The position numbers and the translations under genes were made by a program. A stretch of 64,000 nucleotides of DNA from the NCBI RefSeq assembly GCF_003522965.1, contig NZ_CP031513.1, positions 806,001-870,000 of the forward strand, written 5' to 3'. Position 1 is the stretch's first letter. Each line of letters opens with the position of its first letter. Origin of the DNA: Bombilactobacillus bombi (lineage in GTDB: Bacteria > Bacillota > Bacilli > Lactobacillales > Lactobacillaceae). Below, piece by piece: positions 9,631 to 18,766 of the stretch. The notes beneath the pieces were generated by a model that saw only the letters and a program-made list of their open reading frames with translations, was not told the origin of the DNA and searched no databases.

Positions 9631-10617
9631 ATGGTTACAATTCAAAAAGTGCATGGCTCTCAAAATCAATTTTTTTTACTTGATCAAACTACTTTACAAC
9701 AGCCACTCACCCAAGAAGAATTAGTCATCCTAGCAAAAAATATTACTAATTCACAAACTGGACTTTTAGGTGGTGCTGATGGCTTGTTAGTAGTTAGTAA
9801 CTCTCAACATCTGCCAGCACTGGGAAAAATGCAAGTAATTAATGCTGATGGTACTATTGCTTCAATGTGCGGTAATGGTCTTCGTACTGTAGGACGCTAT
9901 TTAGCCGAAAAATATCAGCAAAATGATTTTATTGTGGAAACTGAGCAGGCTGATTTAAAAGTTACTTGCCAAGCTGATTGGGCGCCAGATGTCAAAGCTA
10001 TCAGCGTGGAAATTAGCCCAGTCAGTTTTCAACGTGCGGCATTACCCTTTGACAACTTAGGAACGGAACAATTAATTAATCAACCTGTCCCAGTATTAGC
10101 TTCTGATTTAAAGTTCACAGCTATTGCTGTGCCCAATCCACACTTAATTAGTTTTGTATCGGCTAAAATTTTAGCTGGCGACTTACTAAAAAATTTAGGG
10201 ACCAAACTTAATCAAGCTAATCCTTATTTTCCCGATGGTGTCAATGTCAGTTTTGCTCAAATTATTAATGAGCAACAACTATTTGTTCAAACTTTTGAAC
10301 GAGGCGTTGGCTTCACTAATGCTTGTGGTACAGGGATGTCGGCGACTAGTCTTGCCTTTGCTCTCATTCATCCAGAGTTGAACATTTTCGATCGTTTGCT
10401 GACAGTTTATAATCCCGGCGGTTATGTTCAAACCCGAGTTCATCAAACTGATAATCATTACTGGATTGAACTTATTGGTAATGCCACAATCACCCACTAT
10501 CTAGACTTAAATGAAAATGACTTGCATCATGCCACTATCGACCCAGCACAAGTAAAAATCACTCCAACAGTTGAAGATGCTGCTTATCAACAATTTATTA
10601 AAGATCGTCGTCCATAA
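9631..10617 (+). CDS. dapF: Diaminopimelate epimerase
   Basis: Interconverts LL-DAP and meso-DAP, supplying the peptidoglycan cross-linking residue and the substrate of LysA. The 328 residues hold both catalytic cysteines, one in SMCGNGLRTVGRY and one in TNACGTGMSA, arranged in the two pseudo-symmetric halves of the fold. The protein is longer than the typical 270-280 residues, with extra sequence at the C terminus (the segment after about residue 290). It is cotranscribed with lysC. Together with the other operon it completes the pathway within one 10-kb block. Confidence 0.95.
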   Translation: MVTIQKVHGSQNQFFLLDQTTLQQPLTQEELVILAKNITNSQTGLLGGADGLLVVSNSQHLPALGKMQVINADGTIASMCGNGLRTVGRYLAEKYQQNDFIVETEQADLKVTCQADWAPDVKAISVEISPVSFQRAALPFDNLGTEQLINQPVPVLASDLKFTAIAVPNPHLISFVSAKILAGDLLKNLGTKLNQANPYFPDGVNVSFAQIINEQQLFVQTFERGVGFTNACGTGMSATSLAFALIHPELNIFDRLLTVYNPGGYVQTRVHQTDNHYWIELIGNATITHYLDLNENDLHHATIDPAQVKITPTVEDAAYQQFIKDRRP

Positions 10618-10635
10618 GTAAAAACGATATTATTT

Positions 10636-10676
10636 AAAATAGTTCCTACCTTTACTAGAGGTTAGGAACTATTTTG
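10636..10676 (+). terminator. Intrinsic terminator after dapF
   Basis: AAAATAGTTCCTA-C / GGTTAGGAACTATTTT inverted repeat with an AT-rich flank, closing the lysC-dapF unit. Confidence 0.8.
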
Positions 10677-10726
10677 CTCACTTGTATGATGCGTTATAAT
10701 TATTAAATACTCATGAGGAGGTTCTT

Positions 10727-13132
10727 ATGAAATTAAATCAATTTGCTATCAAACCCACTGACGTACAGCAAGAAATTTTTGAACTACAGCAGATTCATTT
10801 TATTGACGCAGATTTTCTTGATTTGGCACCACATCAAGCCTTAAAGCAGCTATTGCTCACTAGTTTTCCCGAATTGGATGATATTAAATCTCAAACAGTT
10901 CAATTACGAACTTTGATGGCGACTTCTCACCAAAATGCTGAAGAATATGTACAACAAGAGCAAATCACAGCCACCGCTTTTTACAATCTTTATTTTCAAT
11001 TGTTAGGCTTTGAAGTTGAGCAAGATTTTGATTTGCAGCAACCTTTAAAAATCAAAGCTGATGTTCACCATCCGCAATTTGTCGACCAACAGCTAACTAC
11101 TTCAGACTTGGTTCATGGATGGTATCAACTCTTAATTACTCATACTGTTCATGGACAAACATTCTTAGATGAGTTGGCTAGTCGCGGTTATTTTGAAACA
11201 ATAATGCACAATAGTTCTAAACCGTTGATTTTTAATGGCAAGACTCAGCCTGTTTTTGATACTAATCAACTTCTTCATGAGGTGGTTTATGTAGAATCTA
11301 GCTTAGATAGCGATCATGATGGTCAACGTGATTTGTTAAAAGCCGAAATTATCAGGCCCAGTGAATCTAATCACCAACCGGTTCCTGTCCTTTATACCGC
11401 TTCACCTTATAATCAAGGGACTAATGATGTAGCTGGTGAACGATTAACCCATAATGTTAATGTTTCACTCACACCTAAACAACCTACTGTATCCACGATT
11501 GAGCAAAATCAAACTACTTCATCAAAAATTCCTGCACCCAGAGCTATTAAGGGACAAACCAAGCATGCTCAAGCTAGTTTTGGTAATCATTTTAGTTATA
11601 GTTTGAATGATTATTTTCTTGCACGTGGATTTGCAGTGGTGTATGCCGCAGGTATCGGCACGAAAGATTCTCAAGGTATGCGCATCTGTGGTGATGATCA
11701 AGAAACTCAATCTGCAACTGCAATTATTGAATGGCTTAACGGTCAACGCACGGCTTTTACTGACAAAACCCAACAAATTAGTATCAGTGCCTGGTGGTGC
11801 AATCACCATATTGCTATGACTGGTCGCTCTTATTTAGGCACTCTTGCAACTGCTGTTGCTACAACTGGTGTTGCTGGACTCAAAACCATTATTTCCGAGG
11901 CAGCAATTTCTAGTTGGTATGATTATTATCGTGAAAACGGACTCGTAGTTGCTCCGGGAGGATTTCCAGGTGAAGATGCAGACGTTTTAGCAGAAGAAAC
12001 TTTTTCCCGTCAAAAACAGGCAGGTGATTATCAGCAGATTAAAGCCACTTGGCTGGAACAATTACACCAAATAAAACAACAGCAAGATCGTCAAACGGGT
12101 AACTATAATGATTTTTGGGATAAACGCAACTACCGTCATAATATTAAAAAAATTAAAGCCGATATTATCATGGTTCATGGCTTAAATGATTGGAATGTGA
12201 AACCCAAAAATGTTTACAAACTATGGCAGGCTTTAAAAGACATCCCCGTAACTAAAAAGTTAATCCTTCACCAAGGTCCTCATATTTATATTAATAATTT
12301 TCGTTCATTGGACTATACTGATATGATGAATCTTTGGCTAACATATAAGTTGTACGATGTTAATAATCAAGCAGCACAGATTCTTCCAGATGTTTTAATT
12401 CAAGATAATGCACAAGCAGAAACCTGGCATAGTCAAACTGACTGGGGCAATAAAAATAATTCACACCAAGTTTATTATTTACAAAATCAACAACTGCAAA
12501 CTCAGCCAGCACCTAAAGATTTGACACCGCAAATTTATCGTGATTATCTGATTCCAGAAAAATTTAATTATTATACAAATCATTTAGAAAATTGGAAAAA
12601 TGACTTGGTTCAAACAGATTCCGATTTGGCAGCAACACGTTTAATCTTTAAAACGGCACCTCAAACTGAAACTCTCATCTTAGATGGCAGACCACAGGTC
12701 AAGTTACGTTTAGCCAGTGATCACAATATCGGGTTAATAAGCTGTCGTTTAATTGACTATGGTACTTATCACCGTTTAGAGAAATTACCCCAAGTTCTAG
12801 AAACACAAGCCTTTGATTTGGGATTTCATTATCAAAAAGAAGATTTACGCGAATACCAATTGTCTAACTCAACTAGCGATTACCAGCTTATTTCTTTGGC
12901 CCACATGAATCTTCAAAATCGTACTGCCTTAACTCAAGTTGAAACCGTTAATCCCGGGGAATTTTATGAATTCACTTTAGCATTACACCCCACCCATTAC
13001 CGCTTATTACCAGGGCATCAGCTGGGATTAATTGTCTATGCTACCGATATGGAAATGACAATTCGAGGCAATCAAGATATTCATTATCAACTTGACTGTG
13101 CTAATTCTAAATTAATACTTCCGTATTGCTAA
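10727..13132 (+). CDS. pepX: Xaa-Pro dipeptidyl-peptidase (S15)
   Basis: A cytoplasmic serine peptidase that releases N-terminal X-Pro dipeptides and is central to using proline-rich peptides. The 801 residues match the lactic acid bacterial family. The catalytic triad can be placed at Ser368 (GRSYLG), Asp488 (HGLNDWNV) and His519 (QGPHIYI). An N-terminal helical domain precedes the alpha/beta-hydrolase core, and a beta-rich C-terminal domain follows. A strong GAGGAGG site lies before the ATG. It is a single gene flanked by terminators. Confidence 0.96.
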   Translation: MKLNQFAIKPTDVQQEIFELQQIHFIDADFLDLAPHQALKQLLLTSFPELDDIKSQTVQLRTLMATSHQNAEEYVQQEQITATAFYNLYFQLLGFEVEQDFDLQQPLKIKADVHHPQFVDQQLTTSDLVHGWYQLLITHTVHGQTFLDELASRGYFETIMHNSSKPLIFNGKTQPVFDTNQLLHEVVYVESSLDSDHDGQRDLLKAEIIRPSESNHQPVPVLYTASPYNQGTNDVAGERLTHNVNVSLTPKQPTVSTIEQNQTTSSKIPAPRAIKGQTKHAQASFGNHFSYSLNDYFLARGFAVVYAAGIGTKDSQGMRICGDDQETQSATAIIEWLNGQRTAFTDKTQQISISAWWCNHHIAMTGRSYLGTLATAVATTGVAGLKTIISEAAISSWYDYYRENGLVVAPGGFPGEDADVLAEETFSRQKQAGDYQQIKATWLEQLHQIKQQQDRQTGNYNDFWDKRNYRHNIKKIKADIIMVHGLNDWNVKPKNVYKLWQALKDIPVTKKLILHQGPHIYINNFRSLDYTDMMNLWLTYKLYDVNNQAAQILPDVLIQDNAQAETWHSQTDWGNKNNSHQVYYLQNQQLQTQPAPKDLTPQIYRDYLIPEKFNYYTNHLENWKNDLVQTDSDLAATRLIFKTAPQTETLILDGRPQVKLRLASDHNIGLISCRLIDYGTYHRLEKLPQVLETQAFDLGFHYQKEDLREYQLSNSTSDYQLISLAHMNLQNRTALTQVETVNPGEFYEFTLALHPTHYRLLPGHQLGLIVYATDMEMTIRGNQDIHYQLDCANSKLILPYC

Positions 13133-13136
13133 GCAA

Positions 13137-13177
13137 TAAAAAAACTTGATTAATCATAGACTAATCAAGTTTTTTTA
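13137..13177. terminator. Bidirectional terminator between pepX and permease
   Basis: AAAAAACTTGATTA / TAATCAAGTTTTTTT inverted repeat with A and T runs on either side, lying between convergent genes. Confidence 0.88.
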
Positions 13178-13179
13178 TT

Positions 13180-14631
13180 TTAACTATTTTTCTTTTCCAA
13201 ATAGGAATGATGCATACCATAAAAGAAGTAGACCAAGACCCCTACCAAGAACCAGGCTCCAGCATATAATTTAGCTGCGTGGCTCAAACCATAAAACACT
13301 ATCAAAGAACCAAGAAAACCTAAAAATGGTAATACTGGATAAAGTGGCATTTTAAAACCTGTATTCACAATATCTTTACCCTCACGCCGGCGAAGTCCAT
13401 AAATACCTAAAGAAACAAACATAAAAGCAATCAACGTCCCTGCTGAAATCAGTTGTGATAATTCATCAAAAGGAAATATGGAACCAATAATAACAGAAAC
13501 TAGTGTAATCACAATTAAAGCATGATTTGGTAGATTTTTATCATTTACTTTTCCCAACCATTTTGGCAATAAACCATCACGACCAAAAGAATAAATCAAT
13601 CTTGAACCAGCCAGCATCATCCCAATCAAGGCTGTAAACATGCCAATAACAGCAATTGCTTGGACTACAGAAGCAACAATACCATGTCCACTATGACGTA
13701 AAGCCCAGCCAACAGGCTCAGCATTATTTGCATATGAGGTATATTTAAACATTCCTACTAATACCAAGGCAACAGCAACAAACAATACTACTGCAATCAC
13801 TAATGAACCTAAGATTCCACGAGGCATTGTTTTTTGAGGTTCTATAGCTTCTGCAGAATTAGCTGCAATTGAATCAAAACCAATATAAGCTAGAAAAATC
13901 ATTGAGACCCCGGCATAAATACCCTGCCAGCCGCCAAAAGCACTCCCATCTGGATTAGCATGATACTTCGGAATGAACGGCGTATAATTTTGAGCATGAA
14001 TAGCTGTTGCGCCAACAATAATAAATAAAATAATAGCTAAAACTTTAGCCACCACTAAAACATTCTCTACACGAGCTGCTTCTGTTACACCACGAGAAAG
14101 CAGGAGGGCTACACCAATAGTCACAATCGCAGCGACTAAATCTATTACTCCTCCATTACTGCCTAAAGGATTAGCTAAAGCATTGGGCAATTTTAAACCC
14201 AAAGGAGCAATTAATCCTCGAAAATTAGCAGATAAACCAGAAGCCACAAAAGCAACTGCAATAAAATATTCTGCAAGTAAAGCCCAACCGGCAACCCAGC
14301 CAAAAAATTCACCAAAGATTACATTAATCCAAGAATATGCCGAACCGGCAAAAGGCATTGCTGAAGCCATTTCTGCATAAGCAAAAGCAACTAATCCGGC
14401 AACCACGGCTGCACCTAAAAACGACAAGATAACTGCTGGTCCAGCATGCTCAGCTGCTACAGCTCCCGGCAAAGTAAAAATAGTGGTCGAAACAATTGTC
14501 CCCACACCTAAAGCCAAAAAATCACGCACTCGTAGGGTCCTCTCTAAATGCGCATCTTTAATTTCGTATACACTTGGATCTTCTTTACGCAACATCCGCT
14601 GTAGTAATTTATTCAAGCTCGGTACCCCCAT
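13180..14631 (-). CDS. APC-family amino acid permease (cationic/branched amino acid type)
   Basis: An integral membrane transporter of 483 residues with about 12-13 hydrophobic segments. The first core helix carries the APC substrate-binding motif GVGTIVSTTIFTLPG, and FAYAEMASAMPFAGSAYSW follows. These match the YfnA/CAT-type subgroup that imports amino acids by proton symport. The neighbourhood of pepX and lysine genes suggests amino-acid supply, but the substrate cannot be assigned. The start at 14631 lacks a strong ribosome site (only AAAGAAAT upstream). Confidence 0.85.
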   Translation of the reverse strand: MGVPSLNKLLQRMLRKEDPSVYEIKDAHLERTLRVRDFLALGVGTIVSTTIFTLPGAVAAEHAGPAVILSFLGAAVVAGLVAFAYAEMASAMPFAGSAYSWINVIFGEFFGWVAGWALLAEYFIAVAFVASGLSANFRGLIAPLGLKLPNALANPLGSNGGVIDLVAAIVTIGVALLLSRGVTEAARVENVLVVAKVLAIILFIIVGATAIHAQNYTPFIPKYHANPDGSAFGGWQGIYAGVSMIFLAYIGFDSIAANSAEAIEPQKTMPRGILGSLVIAVVLFVAVALVLVGMFKYTSYANNAEPVGWALRHSGHGIVASVVQAIAVIGMFTALIGMMLAGSRLIYSFGRDGLLPKWLGKVNDKNLPNHALIVITLVSVIIGSIFPFDELSQLISAGTLIAFMFVSLGIYGLRRREGKDIVNTGFKMPLYPVLPFLGFLGSLIVFYGLSHAAKLYAGAWFLVGVLVYFFYGMHHSYLEKKNS

Positions 14632-14751
14632 GATTTCTTTGAAATTTAAATTAGAAATTGATTAATATTTTCTAACAACAGTACCATTTTGTCAATAACT
14701 TGAACCCAATTTAATGGAAAATAATGAAATAAATAATATTTTTACAGAAAA

Positions 14752-15237
14752 CTAATCATTTAATGATTTTTTCATTACGATATCCGTGGGAATAAAACCC
14801 ATTTTTTGATATAAATGCTGAGCTATTTGATTTTTACCAAAAACATGAAGTCCTAAATGTTGATAACCGAGTTTTTTAGCCTGCTCAAAAACTAATTGTA
14901 AGCCTTGCTGGCCATAGCCTTGATTTTGATATTTGGGCAAAATCGCATAATCATTGATAAACAAATAAGGTTCATCAGGCTGATCACCGTCCACCACTTC
15001 TGCTAACCAGACGTAGCCATATATTGGCTGTGACTTTGAACATAAAACATAGAAATAGTTATGATAAGTATCAAGTCCTTGTGGAAGTAACATCTGAAAA
15101 TCTTCAGCAGCTCGCTGTTGAGCCTGATCTGGATGCCATAATTTATTGGCTACTTTTTGTTGTGCATATTCATGAATTTGTGAATGCAAAAATTCATTAA
15201 ACTGTTGTTTTGTCATTGCTTGTAGTTGTAATTGCAT
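14752..15237 (-). CDS. GNAT-family N-acetyltransferase
   Basis: A 161-residue acetyltransferase of the GNAT fold. The acetyl-CoA motif A is recognisable as ILPKYQNQGYGQQGLQLV (about residues 106-123), and the C-terminal NQIAQHLYQKMGFIP is the usual motif B. The ATG at 15237, with an AAAGTGAG site, is preferred over a GTG nine codons upstream. The acceptor substrate is unknown. The gene is divergent from the glycosyltransferase. Confidence 0.85.
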   Translation of the reverse strand: MQLQLQAMTKQQFNEFLHSQIHEYAQQKVANKLWHPDQAQQRAAEDFQMLLPQGLDTYHNYFYVLCSKSQPIYGYVWLAEVVDGDQPDEPYLFINDYAILPKYQNQGYGQQGLQLVFEQAKKLGYQHLGLHVFGKNQIAQHLYQKMGFIPTDIVMKKSLND

Positions 15238-15326
15238 AAATTTCTCACTTTCTATCTTAATCACAGCTAGAAATTTAGCTTAATTAAGGTTATGATTATT
15301 TTATCAAATAAAGAGGTTAGAACATA

Positions 15327-16259
15327 ATGAACCAAAAAGTTAGTATCATTGTTCCTTGCCACAACGAAGAGGAAACAGTTGAACTTTTTTATCAAGCAAT
15401 TAAAAAAACTTTTAGCAAATTACCTAACTATCAACCGTCCATCTTATTTATTAATGATGGATCTACTGATGACACATTAACCAAATTGCGGCAATTAACG
15501 GATAAAACGGATATTGATACTCATTTTATCTCATTTTCACGTCAATTTGGTAAAGAAGCTGGAATATATGCGGGACTGAAGAACGCTGATGGTGATTTAG
15601 TCACTATTATGGATGCAGATCTTCAAGACCCACCAGAAATGTTGATTCAAATGATTCAGCTTTTAGAAACTACCGACTATGATTGTATCGGCACTGCCCG
15701 CACGGATCGTAGTGGCGAACCTAAGCTGCGGTCTTTTTTTTCTAATATGTTTTACAAAATTATTAATCGGATTTCAGATACCCAAATCGTTCCGGGAGCC
15801 CGAGATTTTCGGCTTATGCGACGTGACATGGTTGATGCCATTATTGAAATGAGCGAATATAATCGTTTTTCCAAAGGCATCTTTTCTTGGGTGGGCTTTA
15901 AAACAAAATACCTCCCTTATAAAAATGTAGCCCGAGCAGCGGGCACTACGAGTTGGAATTTTTGGAGTTTATTCAAATATTCGATTGAAGGCATTACGGA
16001 TTTTTCAACCGTCCCGCTGATTATTGCCGTTTGGTTAGGCTTATTTGTTATGTTTGTTGCCTTTGCTGGATTAATTTTTATTGTTATTCGGTCGCTGATT
16101 TTTGGCAATCCCACTAAGGGATGGTCATCAACGATCTCCATTATTCTCTTTTTAGGGGGAATGCAGCTGTTCTTTTTGGGGATTATTGGCAACTATATTG
16201 GGAAGATTTTCTTAGAAGTTAAAAAACGTCCTATTTATATTATTAAAGAGAAAAAATAA
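15327..16259 (+). CDS. Polyprenyl-phosphate glycosyltransferase (GT2, GtrB/CsbB-like)
   Basis: A 310-residue membrane-anchored family 2 glycosyltransferase. The N-terminal GT-A domain has VPCHNEEETV, NDGSTDDT and the DADLQDPPE metal and acceptor motif. The C terminus carries two transmembrane helices (about residues 233-260 and 270-295). Such proteins transfer a sugar from a nucleotide to undecaprenyl phosphate for later decoration of wall polymers. No flippase or acceptor glycosyltransferase gene is adjacent, so the pathway is open. A single-gene unit with its own terminator. Confidence 0.88.
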   Translation: MNQKVSIIVPCHNEEETVELFYQAIKKTFSKLPNYQPSILFINDGSTDDTLTKLRQLTDKTDIDTHFISFSRQFGKEAGIYAGLKNADGDLVTIMDADLQDPPEMLIQMIQLLETTDYDCIGTARTDRSGEPKLRSFFSNMFYKIINRISDTQIVPGARDFRLMRRDMVDAIIEMSEYNRFSKGIFSWVGFKTKYLPYKNVARAAGTTSWNFWSLFKYSIEGITDFSTVPLIIAVWLGLFVMFVAFAGLIFIVIRSLIFGNPTKGWSSTISIILFLGGMQLFFLGIIGNYIGKIFLEVKKRPIYIIKEKK

Positions 16260-16263
16260 TTAA

Positions 16264-16303
16264 GAAAAAAACTCCATGATTTTAATAATCAGGAGTTTTT
16301 TAA
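16264..16303. terminator. Terminator after the glycosyltransferase
   Basis: AAAAAACTCC-TGATT / AATCA-GAGTTTTTT inverted repeat. It overlaps the 3' end of the opposing small gene and could serve both. Confidence 0.85.
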
Positions 16304-16473
16304 TTGGGGAATTTTTTAATTTTTTCTAAATCACTTGCCTCTAAATAAAATTTAACTTCCCCAGTTTGTTCATTAACTTTAAGAACTAAGGGCTTAGAGA
16401 TAGTAAACAACACGTCTGATTTTACTTTTAGACTGTTGGGCGAAACTACCAATTTATATTTATCATCTTTCAT
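16300..16473 (-). CDS. Small hypothetical protein
   Basis: A 57-residue polar protein beginning MKDDKYKLVVSPNSLKV. I do not recognise its family. It has no signal peptide or membrane segment and a beta-rich pattern of short hydrophobic stretches. The ATG at 16473 has a GGGGAAGG site three bases away, which is close, so the start six codons upstream is possible. It is flanked by two hairpins, so it may be a monocistronic gene. Confidence 0.5.
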   Translation of the reverse strand: MKDDKYKLVVSPNSLKVKSDVLFTISKPLVLKVNEQTGEVKFYLEASDLEKIKKFPN

Positions 16474-16537
16474 TAACCTTCCCCTATTCATCTTTTTGAC
16501 TAATTATACACACCCTAATAGACTTTTACTATTTAAA

Positions 16538-16578
16538 GTTAAAAGAGGACGAAACTCATCGTTCCGTCCTCTTTTAAC
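16538..16578. terminator. Long perfect hairpin, probable terminator after pgi
   Basis: A 14-bp perfect inverted repeat GTTAAAAGAGGACG / CGTCCTCTTTTAAC with a 13-base loop that contains a further short complement. It lies about 45 bases beyond the pgi stop. The T-rich tail is inside the stem (TTTTAAC), so it is an unusual terminator shape but very stable. Confidence 0.65.
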
Positions 16579-16624
16579 AATAGTCTTCAATAAAATTATA
16601 TCTTAGCACTTTTATGCTTAATAG

Positions 16625-17965
16625 TTATAGTCGCTTATTTAATTGTTCACCTAATTCTTCATATCCAGGACGACCTAATAATGCGAACATGTTCTTCTTA
16701 TAAGCTTCAACACCAGGTTGATTAAATGGGTTAATGCCATTTAAATAACCTGAAATAGCTACTGCAATTTCAAAGAAGTAAATCAAGTAACCTAACGTAT
16801 AAGCATTTTGTTCAGGAATATGAACGCTCATTACCGGGACACCACCATCAGTATGGGCCAAAACTACTCCTTCATAAGCACGCTTATTCACGTAATCCAT
16901 AGACTTACCTTCTAGATATTGCAAACCATCAAGATTACCAGCTTCTGCTGGAATAGTAACATCGTGACGTGGATTATCAATCATAATCACTGTTTCCATT
17001 AAATTACGACGTCCCTCTTGGATATATTGTCCAAGAGAATGTAAATCAGTTGAAAAGTTGGCAGAAGCCGGGAAAATACCCTTTTGATCTTTGCCTTCAG
17101 ATTCACCCATTAATTGTTTCCACCATTCACCAAAATATTGCAAATTAGGTTCATAGTTTTCTAATAATTCTGTTGTATAACCTTTTCGATATAAAATATT
17201 TCTTAAAGCTGCATATTGATAAGCTTCGTTTTGATCTAAGTCAGCAACATTATAGTCACTCCGAGCTGCAGCAGCACCTTGCATTAATTGATCAATGTCA
17301 ATACCAGCAACTGCAATTGGCAATAACCCTACAGCAGAGAGAACGGAAAAACGACCCCCAATATCATCAGGAACTACGAATTCTTCATAACCTTCAGCAT
17401 CAGCTTCGGTCTTCAAAGCCCCTTTAGCCCGGTCAGTTGTAGCAAAAATTCGTTCTTTGGCGCCTTCTTCGCCGTATTTCTCAATTAATTTAGCCTTCAA
17501 AATTCGAAAAGCAATGGATGGTTCTGTAGTTGTACCTGATTTAGAAATGACATTAATACTGAAATCACGCTCACCAATAACTGCAAGTAAATCAGCCAAA
17601 TAATTAGGACTAATGGAATTTCCACAGAAATAAACTTCTGGAACTTGGCGATCATTGTGAATATTATAAAAACTGCTACTTAAAAAATCAATTGCGGCCC
17701 GCGCACCTAAATATGAGCCCCCAATACCAATACCAACAAAAACTTCAGAATTAGATTGAATTTTTTGGGCAGCTTTTTTAATCCGAGCAAATTCTTTCTT
17801 ATCATAATCAACAGGTAAGTCAATAAAACCCCGAAAATCATGGCCGGCACCTGTACCAGCTCGTAATTCTTGATCAGCTGCTGTAACCAGTGGCTGCATT
17901 TCCTTTAGTTCATTATCATGAACAAATTTTCCTAATTTGGATGCATCAAATTTAATATGTGCCAT
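16625..17965 (-). CDS. pgi: Glucose-6-phosphate isomerase
   Basis: Interconverts glucose 6-phosphate and fructose 6-phosphate in glycolysis; cytoplasmic. The 446 residues have the family signatures [18 protein letters not shown] and the [14 protein letters not shown] region, with the catalytic glutamate and lysine regions downstream. The ATG at 17965 follows a strong AGGAGG site, while the frame's earlier ATG has none. It is a single gene separate from the glycolytic operon at 54917-60460. Confidence 0.97.
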   Translation of the reverse strand: MAHIKFDASKLGKFVHDNELKEMQPLVTAADQELRAGTGAGHDFRGFIDLPVDYDKKEFARIKKAAQKIQSNSEVFVGIGIGGSYLGARAAIDFLSSSFYNIHNDRQVPEVYFCGNSISPNYLADLLAVIGERDFSINVISKSGTTTEPSIAFRILKAKLIEKYGEEGAKERIFATTDRAKGALKTEADAEGYEEFVVPDDIGGRFSVLSAVGLLPIAVAGIDIDQLMQGAAAARSDYNVADLDQNEAYQYAALRNILYRKGYTTELLENYEPNLQYFGEWWKQLMGESEGKDQKGIFPASANFSTDLHSLGQYIQEGRRNLMETVIMIDNPRHDVTIPAEAGNLDGLQYLEGKSMDYVNKRAYEGVVLAHTDGGVPVMSVHIPEQNAYTLGYLIYFFEIAVAISGYLNGINPFNQPGVEAYKKNMFALLGRPGYEELGEQLNKRL

Positions 17966-18058
17966 AGTTTCCTCCTCAATTATTATCTTCATTGACTATT
18001 TTAAACTACTACTGCTCAAATTGTCAGGTGTTTTTTGTAAACTCGACAATTAACTAAG

Positions 18059-18679
18059 CTATTTTTTAATTTTTTTCATGAAAGTTTGATATAAAGCAAA
18101 GCAAGCATAACCAATAGCTGCACCTACTGTATTAAAAATAACATCGTCAATGTCACTTACACCAGTAAATAAAACGAATTGCAAACTTTCTATCAATACA
18201 GAAAGCAACATTCCTGAAAATACTGTTTTACTGAAATTAATTTTTAACGGATTTAATAGTGGTAGTCCCAAGCCCCAAGGAATAAACCATGCAATATTAC
18301 CACCAAAATTATATATAAAATCAAGAATTGATTTTCCGGTCGTTAATTTAAAAGTTTGCACTAATGGCTGAAAATTAATATTGGATAAAGAACGATGCCA
18401 GTAAAAATGAAAATCCCAAGGAAAATAACCATGTCGAAAAACGGTTAGAAAAAATAACAGCAATAAATAAATGGTAAAAACACTCAGAAGTATTTCATGT
18501 TTCCAATTCGATTTTTTTCTTTTGATCAACAAATAAACCACTCTAATTATTAAAAAGAGCAGAAAATAAAAGATTGTTTTATCTAAGCTATAAAATATCA
18601 ATCTAATTAAAGGAAAATGATTGATTTTGTCAGAATATTGGAAATATACTTGTTGATAGATTGAGTTCAAAAAAATCAT
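18059..18679 (-). CDS. VanZ-like membrane protein
   Basis: A 206-residue protein with about five hydrophobic segments. The conserved VanZ-fold signature is present: NIAWFIPWGLGLPLL, then LLSVLIESLQFVLFTGVSDIDDVIFNTVGAAIGY, where IESLQ and DIDDVIFNTVG are diagnostic. VanZ itself gives low-level teicoplanin resistance, but the function of most relatives is unknown. The start ATG has an AGAGGGA site. A second, shorter VanZ-like gene is at 34218-34721. Confidence 0.8.
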   Translation of the reverse strand: MIFLNSIYQQVYFQYSDKINHFPLIRLIFYSLDKTIFYFLLFLIIRVVYLLIKRKKSNWKHEILLSVFTIYLLLLFFLTVFRHGYFPWDFHFYWHRSLSNINFQPLVQTFKLTTGKSILDFIYNFGGNIAWFIPWGLGLPLLNPLKINFSKTVFSGMLLSVLIESLQFVLFTGVSDIDDVIFNTVGAAIGYACFALYQTFMKKIKK

Positions 18680-18766
18680 ATTAGTCCCTCTGTGGCTATT
18701 TAACCTAATAAAATGTTAGAATTGAATTTATATTAACAGATAACTTATCTGGAGAGAAAAGTATTA

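Noticed and set aside
11522-11819. Overlapping open frames on both strands within pepX
   Set aside because: They are shadows of a strongly conserved coding region.
17173-17427. 84-codon open frame on the plus strand inside pgi
   Set aside because: It is antisense to a fully conserved part of pgi, has no ribosome site, and its Gln/His/Leu-rich product looks like a reverse-frame artefact.
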